Origin: Deltaproteobacteria bacterium
GTDB taxonomy: Bacteria > Desulfobacterota > UBA8473
DNA length: 12,904 nucleotides
Direction: 5' to 3'
Assembly: GCA_030643245.1 (NCBI GenBank)
Contig: DAOWME010000063.1
Span: 1 to 12,904, forward strand
Shown here: piece after piece, positions 1 to 6,147 of the stretch
Numbering within the stretch: position 1 is the stretch's first letter
Layout of the letters: the number at the start of each line of letters is the position of its first letter
Program-made: the position numbers and the translations under genes
The notes under the pieces: generated by a model
Told to the model about the DNA's origin: nothing
The model's database searches: none
The model's input: only the letters and a program-made list of their open reading frames with translations

Positions 1-45
1 ATCTGACCTAAATCTGAGCGCCAACTTGAGAAAGTTATTTCGGCC
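1..45 (-). repeat. Partial palindromic element, copy A (right arm only)
   Basis: The first 45 bases match positions 6981-7025 of the complete element near proC with only a few differences (for example GAGAAAG for GAGGAAG, TTATTT for TTATTC). The rest of the copy lies left of the window. The outer arm diverges after CGGCC, reading AGGTAAC where the proC copy has TCGCCCC. The minus strand is given because that is the inferred RNA-sense strand of the family. Confidence 0.8.
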
Positions 46-378
46 AGGTAACTAATGGTGAGGGCAAAGAGAGGGAGGGGGCACAGGCAATCGGTGCGGG
101 GGCAGTGAAACTCCGTTCCGCTATGCTCCATTCCATTTCACTGCCCCCTGTGGTGGAATGTTTAACCAAGGGGGGGTCAATTTTCGGTTGTCATTACGAA
201 GAGGTAGCAAACAAACGCCTGGAAAGAGATTGTGAACGATTGCGAAGTGCAGGCATGGAGGTCGATAAACTGTCATTTTTGCATATCTGGGAGAGAGTGT
301 ATAGCGGGTAATGAGAGGGAGCAGATCTGCCCTTGACTTATATCCGACATACTTTTGATGTGCCTCAACAATTCGAGA
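46..378. other. Gene-free stretch downstream of the FNT gene
   Basis: I see no gene here that I can support. A 68-codon GTG-start frame on the plus strand (105-311) has no recognisable domain and no clear ribosome binding site, and it begins inside a strong hairpin, so it may be a relic. The stretch also has a purine-rich run (59-80), a perfect palindrome GCAGATCTGC (about 320-329), and a small inverted repeat ATTCGA/TCGAAT (371-376 with 383-388) spanning the stop codon of the minus-strand FNT gene. Confidence 0.5.
98..148. repeat. Perfect 13-bp inverted repeat (strong hairpin)
   Basis: GGGGGCAGTGAAA at 98-110 is exactly complementary to TTTCACTGCCCCC at 136-148, with a 25-base loop. A second stem, CATTCCA at 129-135 with TGGAATG at 154-160, is interlocked with it, so the two could be mutually exclusive in RNA. 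No T-tract follows on either strand, so it is not a classical intrinsic terminator. It could be a REP-like palindrome or a 3'-end stabiliser for the minus-strand FNT transcript. Confidence 0.6.
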
Positions 379-1260
379 TTATTCGAATGGCGATACTCTC
401 GGTTTGCGAATGTAGATAAACCAGTATATGATGCCCACCAAAATCGATCCACCAATAATATTTCCAATTGTCACGGGCAGTAAATTTGTGACGAGGAAAT
501 TTTCCAAAGTAAGGTTAGCATAATCAGATGCAGTTTTGCCAATGTTTTCCCAAAAATTTATCGGTGCCGAACTCTTCACAAATAATCCAAATGGGATAAA
601 GTACATGTTGGCAACGCAGTGCTCAAACCCACAGGCAACAAATGCTGTAATTGGGAGAGTAATGGATAAAATTCTATCTGTTGTGGTGCGTGCACTAAAG
701 CAAAGCCAAACTGCCAAACACACCAATGCATTACACATAATACCAAGTGCAATGGCTTGTACAAATCCTATGTTGCACTTAGCATTTGCGATATTCAAAG
801 CGTTCAACCCAACTGATCCGTTTGCAAACATGTATTGTTTACATAAAAACATTATTACGACAGTGGCAATGGAGCCCATAAAATTACCAACATAAACGAT
901 GCTCCAGTTACGCAACAATTGCCGGGTGGAAACGTGGTGATTGGCCCAAGCCATTATAATTAGATTGTTACCGGTGAACAATTCAGCTCCGGCCACGATG
1001 ACCAGGACAAGCCCCAGACTGAACACCAGTCCCCCTAATAGCTTGGCCACACCAAAAGTGAGTCGATCGCCGGCCCCAGTGGTGATTGTCGTGGCAAAGA
1101 TAGCCCCCAGAGCGATAAAGGCACCGGCAAGGACGGCAAGGAGAAATATATTTCGCCACCCCATCTTCGCCTTTGTAGTACCGACACTTTCCGCTTTTGC
1201 GGCCATCTCAGGCGGAAGCAGAGCATCAGCCGCCAATATAATTTTTTGTTTCTCCTCCAT
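379..1260 (-). CDS. Formate/nitrite transporter family channel (FocA/NirC-like)
   Basis: A 293-residue integral membrane protein of the FNT family, which forms pentameric inner-membrane channels for small anions such as formate, nitrite or hydrosulfide. Visible signatures are GAELFTGNN (91-99), the pore region GFEHCVANMYFIPFG (211-225) carrying the central pore His of the family (His214), and NLLPVTIGNIIGG (259-271). About six hydrophobic segments are readable. The length is usual for the family. The ATG start has GAGGAGG about nine bases upstream. The FocA-like pore motif and the anaerobic setting favour formate, but nitrite or HS- cannot be excluded from sequence. It stands alone: the region upstream is a broken transposase, so its promoter may lie within that relic. 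Its G+C (about 40% on two sampled lines) is lower than that of its neighbours. Confidence 0.93.
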   Translation of the reverse strand: MEEKQKIILAADALLPPEMAAKAESVGTTKAKMGWRNIFLLAVLAGAFIALGAIFATTITTGAGDRLTFGVAKLLGGLVFSLGLVLVIVAGAELFTGNNLIIMAWANHHVSTRQLLRNWSIVYVGNFMGSIATVVIMFLCKQYMFANGSVGLNALNIANAKCNIGFVQAIALGIMCNALVCLAVWLCFSARTTTDRILSITLPITAFVACGFEHCVANMYFIPFGLFVKSSAPINFWENIGKTASDYANLTLENFLVTNLLPVTIGNIIGGSILVGIIYWFIYIRKPRVSPFE

Positions 1261-1284
1261 TTGTAAGCCTCCTCAAATACAACC

Positions 1285-1611
1285 TTAATATTTATAGCAG
1301 CCTTCCCATAGAGAACCGCTCCGTTTTTCGATTTTATTGACAAAGCGGGTTTGGCGGCCAGTAACACGCTTCATGAGTAGCCCAAGATTTTTAGGATCAT
1401 CGCCTGGATCAATAACGAGATGCACATGGTTGGTCATCATCAGGCAGTATGAGGTACACCTTGCAGCCAAACTCTGTTTTCCATTCCTGGAGGTTGTCAA
1501 GGTAATACTGGTAATAGTCTTCACTGGCAAAGACCACTTATACCGGTTATGGCCTCGTTGAATGATATGGTGCGGACAACTTGGAAGGACTAATCGAGCG
1601 CGTCTGGGCAT
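1285..1611 (-). pseudogene. REP-associated tyrosine transposase (IS200-like, Y1) remnant
   Basis: The N-terminus MPRRARLVLPSCPHHIIQRG is typical of REP-associated (RAYT) HUH transposases, and the HUH motif survives in TNHVHLV. Between the HNR and YCLM motifs the true family sequence (VVFASEDYYQYYLDNLQEW, then KTEFGCKVY) is in another frame. One length change lies near 1538-1542 and a compensating one near 1450-1453, so the readable 108-codon frame is only partly native. The residue where the catalytic Tyr is expected (before TRFVN) appears to be Gln. The C-terminus stops at LWEGCYKY, so the distal part of the usual protein is missing. It is almost certainly inactive as a transposase. Confidence 0.88.
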
Positions 1612-1650
1612 GACAAAGCATTACCATGCAATGCCTTTCATGTCAAAAAA

Positions 1651-1670
1651 TAGTTCTGTCCCCCTTTTAT
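1651..1670 (-). other. REP-like GGGGGACAGA motif upstream of the transposase relic
   Basis: Read on the minus strand this is ATAAAAGGGGGACAGAACTA, 40 bases upstream of the RAYT relic's start codon. REP-associated transposases are usually flanked by short G-rich palindromic repeats, so this may be a remnant of the cognate site. No clear stem is visible, so the assignment rests on position and base pattern. Confidence 0.3.
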
Positions 1671-1751
1671 CTCTCCCTGTATCGGTAGAAAAAAACAGAG
1701 CCTGAGAAAAAAATATTTGGAAATAAAGGGTCAGAAGGTGAATGTGTATGT

Positions 1752-2201
1752 TCAGGTAATCAAGGACAACATATTGGTGCGGCTGATAATGCCCACCACT
1801 CGGCGTTCTTGATCAATGACCGGCAGGAGATTTTTTTTCTCGGAAACCATCAGACCAGCAATTTCATCAACTGCGGTGTCGCCAGTTACCGTCAGGCAAT
1901 CCTTGGTATAAATTTCTTCCACCTGACTGGCGGTCAGCTTTTTCAACTCATTATCCATTTTGAAAGGATTTTCAAAATAGAGCAACGAATCAAGGATGAT
2001 GAAAAAAGTCGGGATATGCAGTGGCTTTTTAGTAAATACGAGATCACTTTCCGTCACGATTCCCAACAATTTTCCGTCGTCATCAACCACCGGGGCACCG
2101 CTGATCCTTTCAGACGTTAACAAGGTTGCCAGATCCTTGATGTCTGTATCAAGGGTTACAGTGATAACCGGTGTGGTCATGATATCCTGTGCTTGTTTCA
2201 C
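1752..2201 (-). CDS. Protein with two CBS domains
   Basis: A 149-residue soluble protein built of a CBS pair (Bateman module), a fold that senses adenine nucleotides or S-adenosyl compounds. CBS1 covers about residues 1-57 (MTTPVITVTLDTDIKDLATLL, then GAPVVDDDGKLLGIVTESDL). A linker of about 40 residues (HIPTFFIILDSLLYFENPF, then an acidic/basic helix) leads to CBS2 at about 95-149 (VVGIISRTNML). The PTFFxILDSLxYxENPF linker is recurrent in a stand-alone CBS family I recognise from anaerobic bacteria, but its partner is not known to me. I chose the GTG start at 2201 because it has AAGGAG six bases upstream and begins directly before the first CBS strand. No enzyme domain is fused, so it probably acts by binding another protein. 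It appears monocistronic. Confidence 0.9.
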   Translation of the reverse strand: MKQAQDIMTTPVITVTLDTDIKDLATLLTSERISGAPVVDDDGKLLGIVTESDLVFTKKPLHIPTFFIILDSLLYFENPFKMDNELKKLTASQVEEIYTKDCLTVTGDTAVDEIAGLMVSEKKNLLPVIDQERRVVGIISRTNMLSLIT

Positions 2202-2309
2202 GCGGTTTCTCCTTGTTCTCTATTGAAGTTGCATAACGATTGGGCATAGGTGGCGGGCTGCTGGAACCCACGGGAAGTGTGAAAGGCACAACTGGGGAAG
2301 CAGAACAAC
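2202..2309. other. Short intergenic region between CBS gene and toxin remnant
   Basis: Apart from the ribosome binding site of the CBS gene (AAGGAG, complement of about 2209-2214), I see no gene, hairpin or convincing promoter here. Confidence 0.4.
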
Positions 2310-2651
2310 TTATATCGAATCCGCAAGATATAGCCCGTCCATCTTCATGCCTTTGTTCTGCCTTAGGGGCGAGATAGCCTTTCCTATACCCTCCATCTCA
2401 GTGGAAGAAATTGATCCTGCTGGATTGATTAGTCGCTTCTTGCTCACTGTAGTAAGCTGATCGGCCATAGCCTTGGCCTTTTTCCCACGAGACGTTACAT
2501 ATGCTTCGCTTGGGTAGAATTTACTAACACTGCTCGTCAGGGGCACGACTTGAACTCTATTAAGGAACTGATTGGCTACATCATTACTTACGATTACCGC
2601 CGGTAGCTGCTTGCGGATTTCACCACTGACGGAAGGGTCGAAATTAGGCAT
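2310..2651 (-). pseudogene. MazF/PemK-like toxin, N-terminally truncated
   Basis: The frame reads NFDPSVSGEIRKQLPAVIVSND followed by VQVVPLTSS, which is clearly the MazF/PemK endoribonuclease fold. Intact family members start about eight to ten residues earlier with a conserved (K/R)RGDI(W/Y) strand; here the sequence upstream of NFDPS is replaced by the arm of an inverted repeat that provides the only ATG. The Arg normally in the RPAVIVSND motif (the catalytic Arg of characterised MazF proteins) is Leu here. No antitoxin gene lies on either side. An in-frame protein of 113 residues could still be made, but no proper Shine-Dalgarno precedes its ATG. It is probably a dead toxin left after loss of the antitoxin. 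Confidence 0.8.
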
Positions 2652-2759
2652 CCTTCATAAAAGCTATAAAATAGTTTACACTTTCTAATAAAAAAACGGT
2701 CTCGGCACAGATGAAGCAGCCATAATTTCAAAAGTGTAAACTGATGTATGAAGGATGCC
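2647..2759. repeat. 113-bp inverted-repeat element fused to the mazF remnant
   Basis: GGCATCCTTCATA (2647-2659) is an exact inverted copy of 2747-2759, and AGTTTACACTTT (2673-2684) of 2731-2742. The two arm blocks are separated by 13 bases on the left and 4 on the right, so one arm has an insertion or deletion. The 46-base centre encodes nothing recognisable. The outer end falls at the break point of the toxin gene and carries its present start codon, as expected of a small non-autonomous mobile element or of an inverted duplication. No target duplication is evident. Confidence 0.75.
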
Positions 2760-2765
2760 AAAAAT

Positions 2766-2786
2766 TACACGTATAATACACGTATA
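2766..2786. promoter_or_regulatory. Two 10-bp direct repeats, operator-like
   Basis: TACACGTATA occurs at 2766-2775 and again at 2777-2786, a period of 11 bp (about one helical turn). The repeats overlap the -10 box and spacer of the minus-strand promoter. This is the usual layout of a toxin-antitoxin operator bound by the antitoxin, but no antitoxin gene is left nearby, so the role is inferred. Confidence 0.5.
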
Positions 2787-2801
2787 CCGTTTTTATGTCA
2801 A
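2773..2801 (-). promoter_or_regulatory. Minus-strand sigma-70-type promoter facing the toxin remnant
   Basis: On the minus strand TTGACA (complement of 2796-2801) is followed, after exactly 17 bases, by TATTAT (complement of 2773-2778). Transcription would start near 2766 and run through the inverted-repeat element into the mazF-like frame. It overlaps the two TACACGTATA repeats. On the plus strand the same region contains TATAAT (2772-2777), but with a poor -35 sequence. Confidence 0.6.
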
Positions 2802-2890
2802 GAGACCAGAAATACGCTAAACCTCTGGTCACGTCCATTCGGCTGAGGAGAGAACTTAGATTCAGCCTGACATAGGCGGTGGATTTGAGA

Positions 2891-2961
2891 ATAGAGGGAC
2901 TCATTGACAAGCGGTTGGGGGTGGACTATAATGCATTTATCATCGCGCAGGGTCCCTCTAT
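2891..2961. repeat. Perfect 10-bp inverted repeat flanking the radical-SAM operon promoter
   Basis: ATAGAGGGAC at 2891-2900 and GTCCCTCTAT at 2952-2961 are exact inverted copies that bracket the whole promoter (2904-2932) and its predicted start point. Possible roles are paired operator half-sites joined by a loop or, more speculatively, the ends of a small invertible segment. The right copy also lies directly before the Shine-Dalgarno of the leader ORF. Confidence 0.55.
2904..2932 (+). promoter_or_regulatory. Consensus sigma-70 promoter of the radical-SAM operon
   Basis: TTGACA (2904-2909) and TATAAT (2927-2932) match the housekeeping consensus in all 12 positions with a 17-base spacer. The predicted transcription start is near 2939, about 30 bases before the leader ORF. 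So strong a promoter for an accessory operon suggests either high constitutive expression or control by a repressor, for which the flanking inverted repeat is a candidate site. Confidence 0.85.
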
Positions 2962-2968
2962 AGGAGGG
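2954..2968 (+). promoter_or_regulatory. Shine-Dalgarno within a small hairpin
   Basis: CCCTC (2954-2958) can pair with GAGGG (2964-2968) around a TATAG loop. That would hide the strong ribosome binding site GGAGGG (2963-2968) that serves the ATG at 2971. A second 5-bp hairpin (GTCAG 2977-2981 with CTGAC 2987-2991) lies just inside the leader ORF. Both are short, so the effect on translation is a hypothesis. Confidence 0.45.
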
Positions 2969-2970
2969 TT

Positions 2971-3036
2971 ATGTATGTCAGGAACTCTGACGAAAGTTTT
3001 CTGACCTTCACGGATGACAGGATGCCGGATGCTTAA
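2971..3036 (+). CDS. 21-residue leader peptide ahead of the radical-SAM operon
   Basis: The strongest ribosome binding site in the region (GGAGGG, two bases before the ATG) serves this 21-codon frame, not the radical-SAM gene. The peptide begins MYVRNSDESF, ends TDDRMPDA, is acidic, and has no Cys. Its TAA (3034-3036) lies five bases after the preferred start of the radical-SAM gene, in the pattern ATGCTTAA, so the simplest role is translational coupling by termination and re-initiation. Because radical-SAM maturases often sit behind very short precursor genes (PqqA is of similar size), a ribosomally made substrate peptide is the alternative. Overlap with the enzyme gene and the absence of Cys argue somewhat against that. 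There is no homology that I can recognise. Confidence 0.5.
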   Translation: MYVRNSDESFLTFTDDRMPDA

Positions 3037-4126
3037 CGAACTTACCAGGATTAAGATCGAACTGCTATGTTATGGTGTACGGTTGAGTCCCAGCACTCTG
3101 GGACGCTTCCCTGGGTATCGTTACAAACGGGCCTCGCTTTCCGAAGGGGTATGCTTCAACCTCTACGATGATTCAGGTTTCAGTGTCCGGGTTAATGTGG
3201 CCGTGCATGAAGCCTTTGTCTCTCGCAGTCCTTTTCACTTCATTGAGTCTGAAGGGATGATCTATCGAGGAGACCGCCCCCTTGTGGCTGCTGCGGTTGT
3301 GGACCGTCCCTCATGGTACAGACAAAGACTACAAGACGGCACTTATTTCGAGGAGGTCTTCCAGGTCCACTATGACAGGATACTTGCTTCTTCTCTTACG
3401 AATTTTTGTGCCTTCAAAAAGCAGGGAAAGGGTTGCAGGTTTTGTTCACTGGGAAGCGATATCAGCCGGCTGCGTTATAAGGACCCGGAACATATAATCC
3501 GGGTGATGGAGGAACTGGAGGCACTCGGCATGTCATACGAGGAGGTTAACCTTAACTCCGGAGCCCTGGTGGATGAAAAGAAGGGGGTATCTATATTTAT
3601 CGACGCAGCCCGGGCGATACGGTCCGTGTCGCAGATTCCTATCTACGCCCAAATCTGCCCGCCTCAAAACAAGCATCTTATTGACGATTTGCGAGCTGCG
3701 GGACTGACAACCATCAGTCTCAACCTTGAGATTTACGACCTAGAACGCCGACGGAAAATCATGCCTGCCAAGGCGCTTTATGACCGTGAACATTACTTCG
3801 AGGTATTGAGATACGCCGTTGATCTCTTTGGCCCCAATCAGGTTTCCTCGTGGTTGATTGCGGGTCTGGAAGCTCCCGAGAGTACCATTGCGGGCCTGAG
3901 CCGTGTGACTGAAACGGGTGCGATCCCATTCGTAACGGTTTTCCGGCCCCTCACTGGAAGCGATATGGCAGACGAAAAGCCCACGGATCACGAGTTAGTA
4001 TTTCCGGTTTTTGAGGCTTTGGGTAATGTCCTGAAGACCAGCGGCCTCGATCCTTGCGCATCGCATGGGGGCTGTGTACGTTGCAACTGCTGCAGTGTTC
4101 TGATGGAGGCGCAGAGTGGAGCGTGA
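3029..4126 (+). CDS. Radical SAM enzyme with CX8CX2C motif and C-terminal Cys cluster
   Basis: A 365-residue enzyme. The cluster motif is NFCAFKKQGKGCRFC: Cys127, Cys136 and Cys139, spaced CX8CX2C, unlike the canonical CX3CX2C. The following sequence fits a radical-SAM barrel (YEEVNLNSGAL; PIYAQICPPQNKHLIDDLRAAG; VSSWLIAGLEAP). About 100 residues precede the motif. The last 25 residues hold five Cys (343, 349, 352, 354, 355; GGCVRCNCC), a possible second metal-cluster site. The pattern recalls the MSMEG_0568-like radical-SAM group, related to biotin-synthase-type enzymes; this is from memory and tentative. I chose ATG 3029 because AGGA lies six bases upstream and it couples to the leader stop; ATG 3014 has no Shine-Dalgarno. 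The stop overlaps the methyltransferase start by 11 bases. Reaction and substrate are unknown. Confidence 0.85.
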   Translation: MLNELTRIKIELLCYGVRLSPSTLGRFPGYRYKRASLSEGVCFNLYDDSGFSVRVNVAVHEAFVSRSPFHFIESEGMIYRGDRPLVAAAVVDRPSWYRQRLQDGTYFEEVFQVHYDRILASSLTNFCAFKKQGKGCRFCSLGSDISRLRYKDPEHIIRVMEELEALGMSYEEVNLNSGALVDEKKGVSIFIDAARAIRSVSQIPIYAQICPPQNKHLIDDLRAAGLTTISLNLEIYDLERRRKIMPAKALYDREHYFEVLRYAVDLFGPNQVSSWLIAGLEAPESTIAGLSRVTETGAIPFVTVFRPLTGSDMADEKPTDHELVFPVFEALGNVLKTSGLDPCASHGGCVRCNCCSVLMEAQSGA

Positions 4127-4781
4127 GTTCCCGCGATGTACCGCCGAAGCCTCATGCGGACACACCAGCTATGACTTGATGGAGTCTAATCAGTGGGTAC
4201 AAGATACGGTGAGCCGTCTGACGCCACCTGGAGGCCGGGTCATGGACCTAGGCTGCGGCCCCGGGCGCCATCTGCGTCCCATACACGCATTGGGAAAGGA
4301 GGTCTACGGCGTTGACCGGTCCCTTTTTCGCCTTAGCCAGTCAACACTGCGACCGAATGCCGGCCTTGTACTGGCGGACATGATGCACCTCCCTTTCCAG
4401 GGAGGAAGCTTTCACATGGTTGTGGCATGGAGGTCAATTTACCTCCAAAGTCGAAAGAGAATCATACATACAACTGCTGAGATTAAGCGAATTTTAAGAC
4501 CAGGGGGTGTGCTCGTCTGCTCCTGCCGCTCCATCACGAATACGCTCTACTTTGTTGGAAAGGAGATGGGAGAAGAAATCGAACCGGGTACCTTTCGGCT
4601 TGATGACGGGATAGATTTCTTTGATGTTTGCTATCATTTTTTTACTGAGGATGAGGTTAGGGAGATCTTTAAGGATTTTCACATTGAAACGATAACGGAG
4701 CGACCGCTCAAGCACACCCGCTATACGGCCTCCCGCCCAGAGCATCAGAACAATTTCTGGGTATTTATTGCCCGGAAATGA
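4116..4781 (+). CDS. Class I SAM-dependent methyltransferase
   Basis: A 221-residue soluble protein with a Rossmann-type methyltransferase fold: motif I VMDLGCGPG (43-50) for SAM binding, VYGVDRS (63-69) ending in the acidic residue that binds the ribose, LADMMHLPF (86-94), and the post-motif ILRPGGVLV (126-134). This is the ubiE/Methyltransf_11 type, which usually methylates small molecules at O, N or C. The start is GTG at 4116, 11 bases inside the end of the radical-SAM gene, with GGAGGC about nine bases upstream; this implies translational coupling and a shared pathway. The 20 residues before motif I and the C-terminal part (FFDVCYHFFTEDEV, then HTRYTASRPEHQNNFW) give no hint of the substrate. 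It probably acts on the product of one of the two neighbouring radical-SAM enzymes. Confidence 0.88.
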   Translation: MEREFPRCTAEASCGHTSYDLMESNQWVQDTVSRLTPPGGRVMDLGCGPGRHLRPIHALGKEVYGVDRSLFRLSQSTLRPNAGLVLADMMHLPFQGGSFHMVVAWRSIYLQSRKRIIHTTAEIKRILRPGGVLVCSCRSITNTLYFVGKEMGEEIEPGTFRLDDGIDFFDVCYHFFTEDEVREIFKDFHIETITERPLKHTRYTASRPEHQNNFWVFIARK

Positions 4782-4791
4782 AGACGGTCCC

Positions 4792-6132
4792 ATGGCAGAT
4801 CTGGTCTTGATAAACCCATCATACTTTCCCCCTGGAGAAAGTGAGCGCCGGCTCATGCGATATGCCGGGTTTATCCGGGGAGGGAATATGTACTTCCATC
4901 CTTTTGAGCCCCCTCTGGGTCTCGCAGCCCTGGTTGCTTATCTGGCGCCCAAAGGCTATTCCTGCGAGCTTGTTGATATGCCTGCGGAAGGACTGGACGA
5001 CCGATACCTGGGGGAACAACTCTGTGGGTCTGCGCCCCGACTGATTGGTATTACTGCCATGACGCCCACGTTGCGGCGTGCTCTGGAGATCGCAGCGCTT
5101 TCTAAATCCGTGTTGCCTGAGGTCCCTGTTGTACTGGGTGGCGTAGACCCCACCGTAAGACCCGAGATCGCCTTGTCTGCGTCTGCAATTGATTTTGTCG
5201 TGCGGGGGGAAGGGGAGGATGTCATGACCGCACTCATGTCATCGGACCTGGACGGGCATCTACTCGATATGCCGGGACTATGTTTCCGGTTACCGGGTCA
5301 AGGGATTCACCTGTCCGGTAAGGCTGCGTTGGTTCCGGATCTGAATGTACTTCCCATGCCTGACTATACAAGCTTTCCTGCGGAGGCTTATGTGCAGTAC
5401 ACACAGGAATTGCGCGGGATTCGCGGCATCAGCATGCTGGTATCCAGGGGATGCCCTTATCCCTGCTCTTTCTGCGCGGTTCATCAGACCATGGGCAAAC
5501 GTTGGCGTGGCAAAAGTCCGGAACGAGTGAGCCGGGAGATGGACGAGCTGCTGACCCTCCTCAACCTGGAGGGTATCTGGTTCAAAGATTCGATATTCAA
5601 TCTCCATGGAAAATGGGTTCGCCGATTCTGCGAATATCGCAAGATGAGCCATGTGGATGGGAAATTCCAGATCAACACCAGGGTAGACCTAGTGAGCGAA
5701 GATCAGCTCGGCCTGATGGCCGAGGCAGGCCTTACCCAGATTGATCTGGGAATTGAATCGGGCTCGCCGCGAACCTTGGCGGTCCTCCGTAAGGGGATAT
5801 CCCCTGAAGAGATCAGGGAGGCGGTTCAGATGGCAAAGCGCTATGTCCGTGTTGCTGGTTTTTTTATGATCGGGGTTCCCGGAGAAACCGAGGCGGATAT
5901 TGATATGACTATATGTCTTGCAGAGGAATTGGAGTTGGACGCTGCGTCAATAAGCATCTTTACTCCGTTGCCAGGGTCCACACTCTACGACTCTTTGGCG
6001 GCAGCAGGCAAACTCCGTGGATACGAGGACAAGATCCACTTTACAGAGGCCACGGAAAGTTATTGCGAAGTGCCTATTGAACGTCTCAGGGAACGGTTCA
6101 TGGAATTCAACGATAAATTTGCGCACACATAA
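4792..6132 (+). CDS. B12-binding radical SAM enzyme (class B methyltransferase/cyclase type)
   Basis: A 446-residue protein with an N-terminal cobalamin-binding Rossmann domain (about 1-150; PPLGLAALVAYL, GITAMTPT, VVLGGVDPTVRP) followed by a radical-SAM barrel with a canonical motif, SRGCPYPCSFC (Cys221, 225, 228), then FKDSIF, IDLGIESGS and FFMIGVPGE. Families of this shape methylate unactivated carbons or phosphorus, or remake rings. The residue after GGV, often His in homologues, is Asp here. The start at 4792 (MADLVLINP) is preferred to TTG 4768, which lies inside the methyltransferase; the gap to the methyltransferase stop is 10 bases. With the two upstream genes it forms one transcription unit from the promoter at 2904. 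The substrate is unknown; a small metabolite, lipid, cofactor or peptide are all possible. Confidence 0.9.
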   Translation: MADLVLINPSYFPPGESERRLMRYAGFIRGGNMYFHPFEPPLGLAALVAYLAPKGYSCELVDMPAEGLDDRYLGEQLCGSAPRLIGITAMTPTLRRALEIAALSKSVLPEVPVVLGGVDPTVRPEIALSASAIDFVVRGEGEDVMTALMSSDLDGHLLDMPGLCFRLPGQGIHLSGKAALVPDLNVLPMPDYTSFPAEAYVQYTQELRGIRGISMLVSRGCPYPCSFCAVHQTMGKRWRGKSPERVSREMDELLTLLNLEGIWFKDSIFNLHGKWVRRFCEYRKMSHVDGKFQINTRVDLVSEDQLGLMAEAGLTQIDLGIESGSPRTLAVLRKGISPEEIREAVQMAKRYVRVAGFFMIGVPGETEADIDMTICLAEELELDAASISIFTPLPGSTLYDSLAAAGKLRGYEDKIHFTEATESYCEVPIERLRERFMEFNDKFAHT

Positions 6133-6147
6133 GGGACGAGGACAAAG
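6130..6147. repeat. Weak end-like motif after the B12 radical-SAM stop codon
   Basis: TAAGGGACGAGG begins with the stop codon of the preceding gene and matches 11 of 12 bases of the flank-plus-arm of the complete element at 6849; the next bases (ACAAAG) fit poorly. It could be a relic end, or simply a stop codon followed by a purine-rich stretch. Confidence 0.25.

Noticed and set aside
105..311. 68-codon plus-strand frame near the left edge
   Set aside because: GTG start inside a strong palindrome, no ribosome binding site and no recognisable domain; kept only as a note in the gene-free region.
536..895. 119-codon plus-strand frame opposite the FNT gene
   Set aside because: Antisense shadow of a clear FNT transporter; its composition follows from the membrane codons on the other strand.
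2795..2875. 26-residue plus-strand frame (KPLVTSIRL), considered as an antitoxin start of ribbon-helix-helix type
   Set aside because: Too short, no Shine-Dalgarno before the ATG, and wrong orientation for the toxin remnant; the ATG region is better explained by the -35 box of the minus-strand promoter.
4768..4791. TTG 4768 as start of the B12 radical-SAM gene
   Set aside because: It lies inside the methyltransferase gene and adds eight unconserved residues; ATG 4792 begins directly at the first strand of the cobalamin-binding domain.
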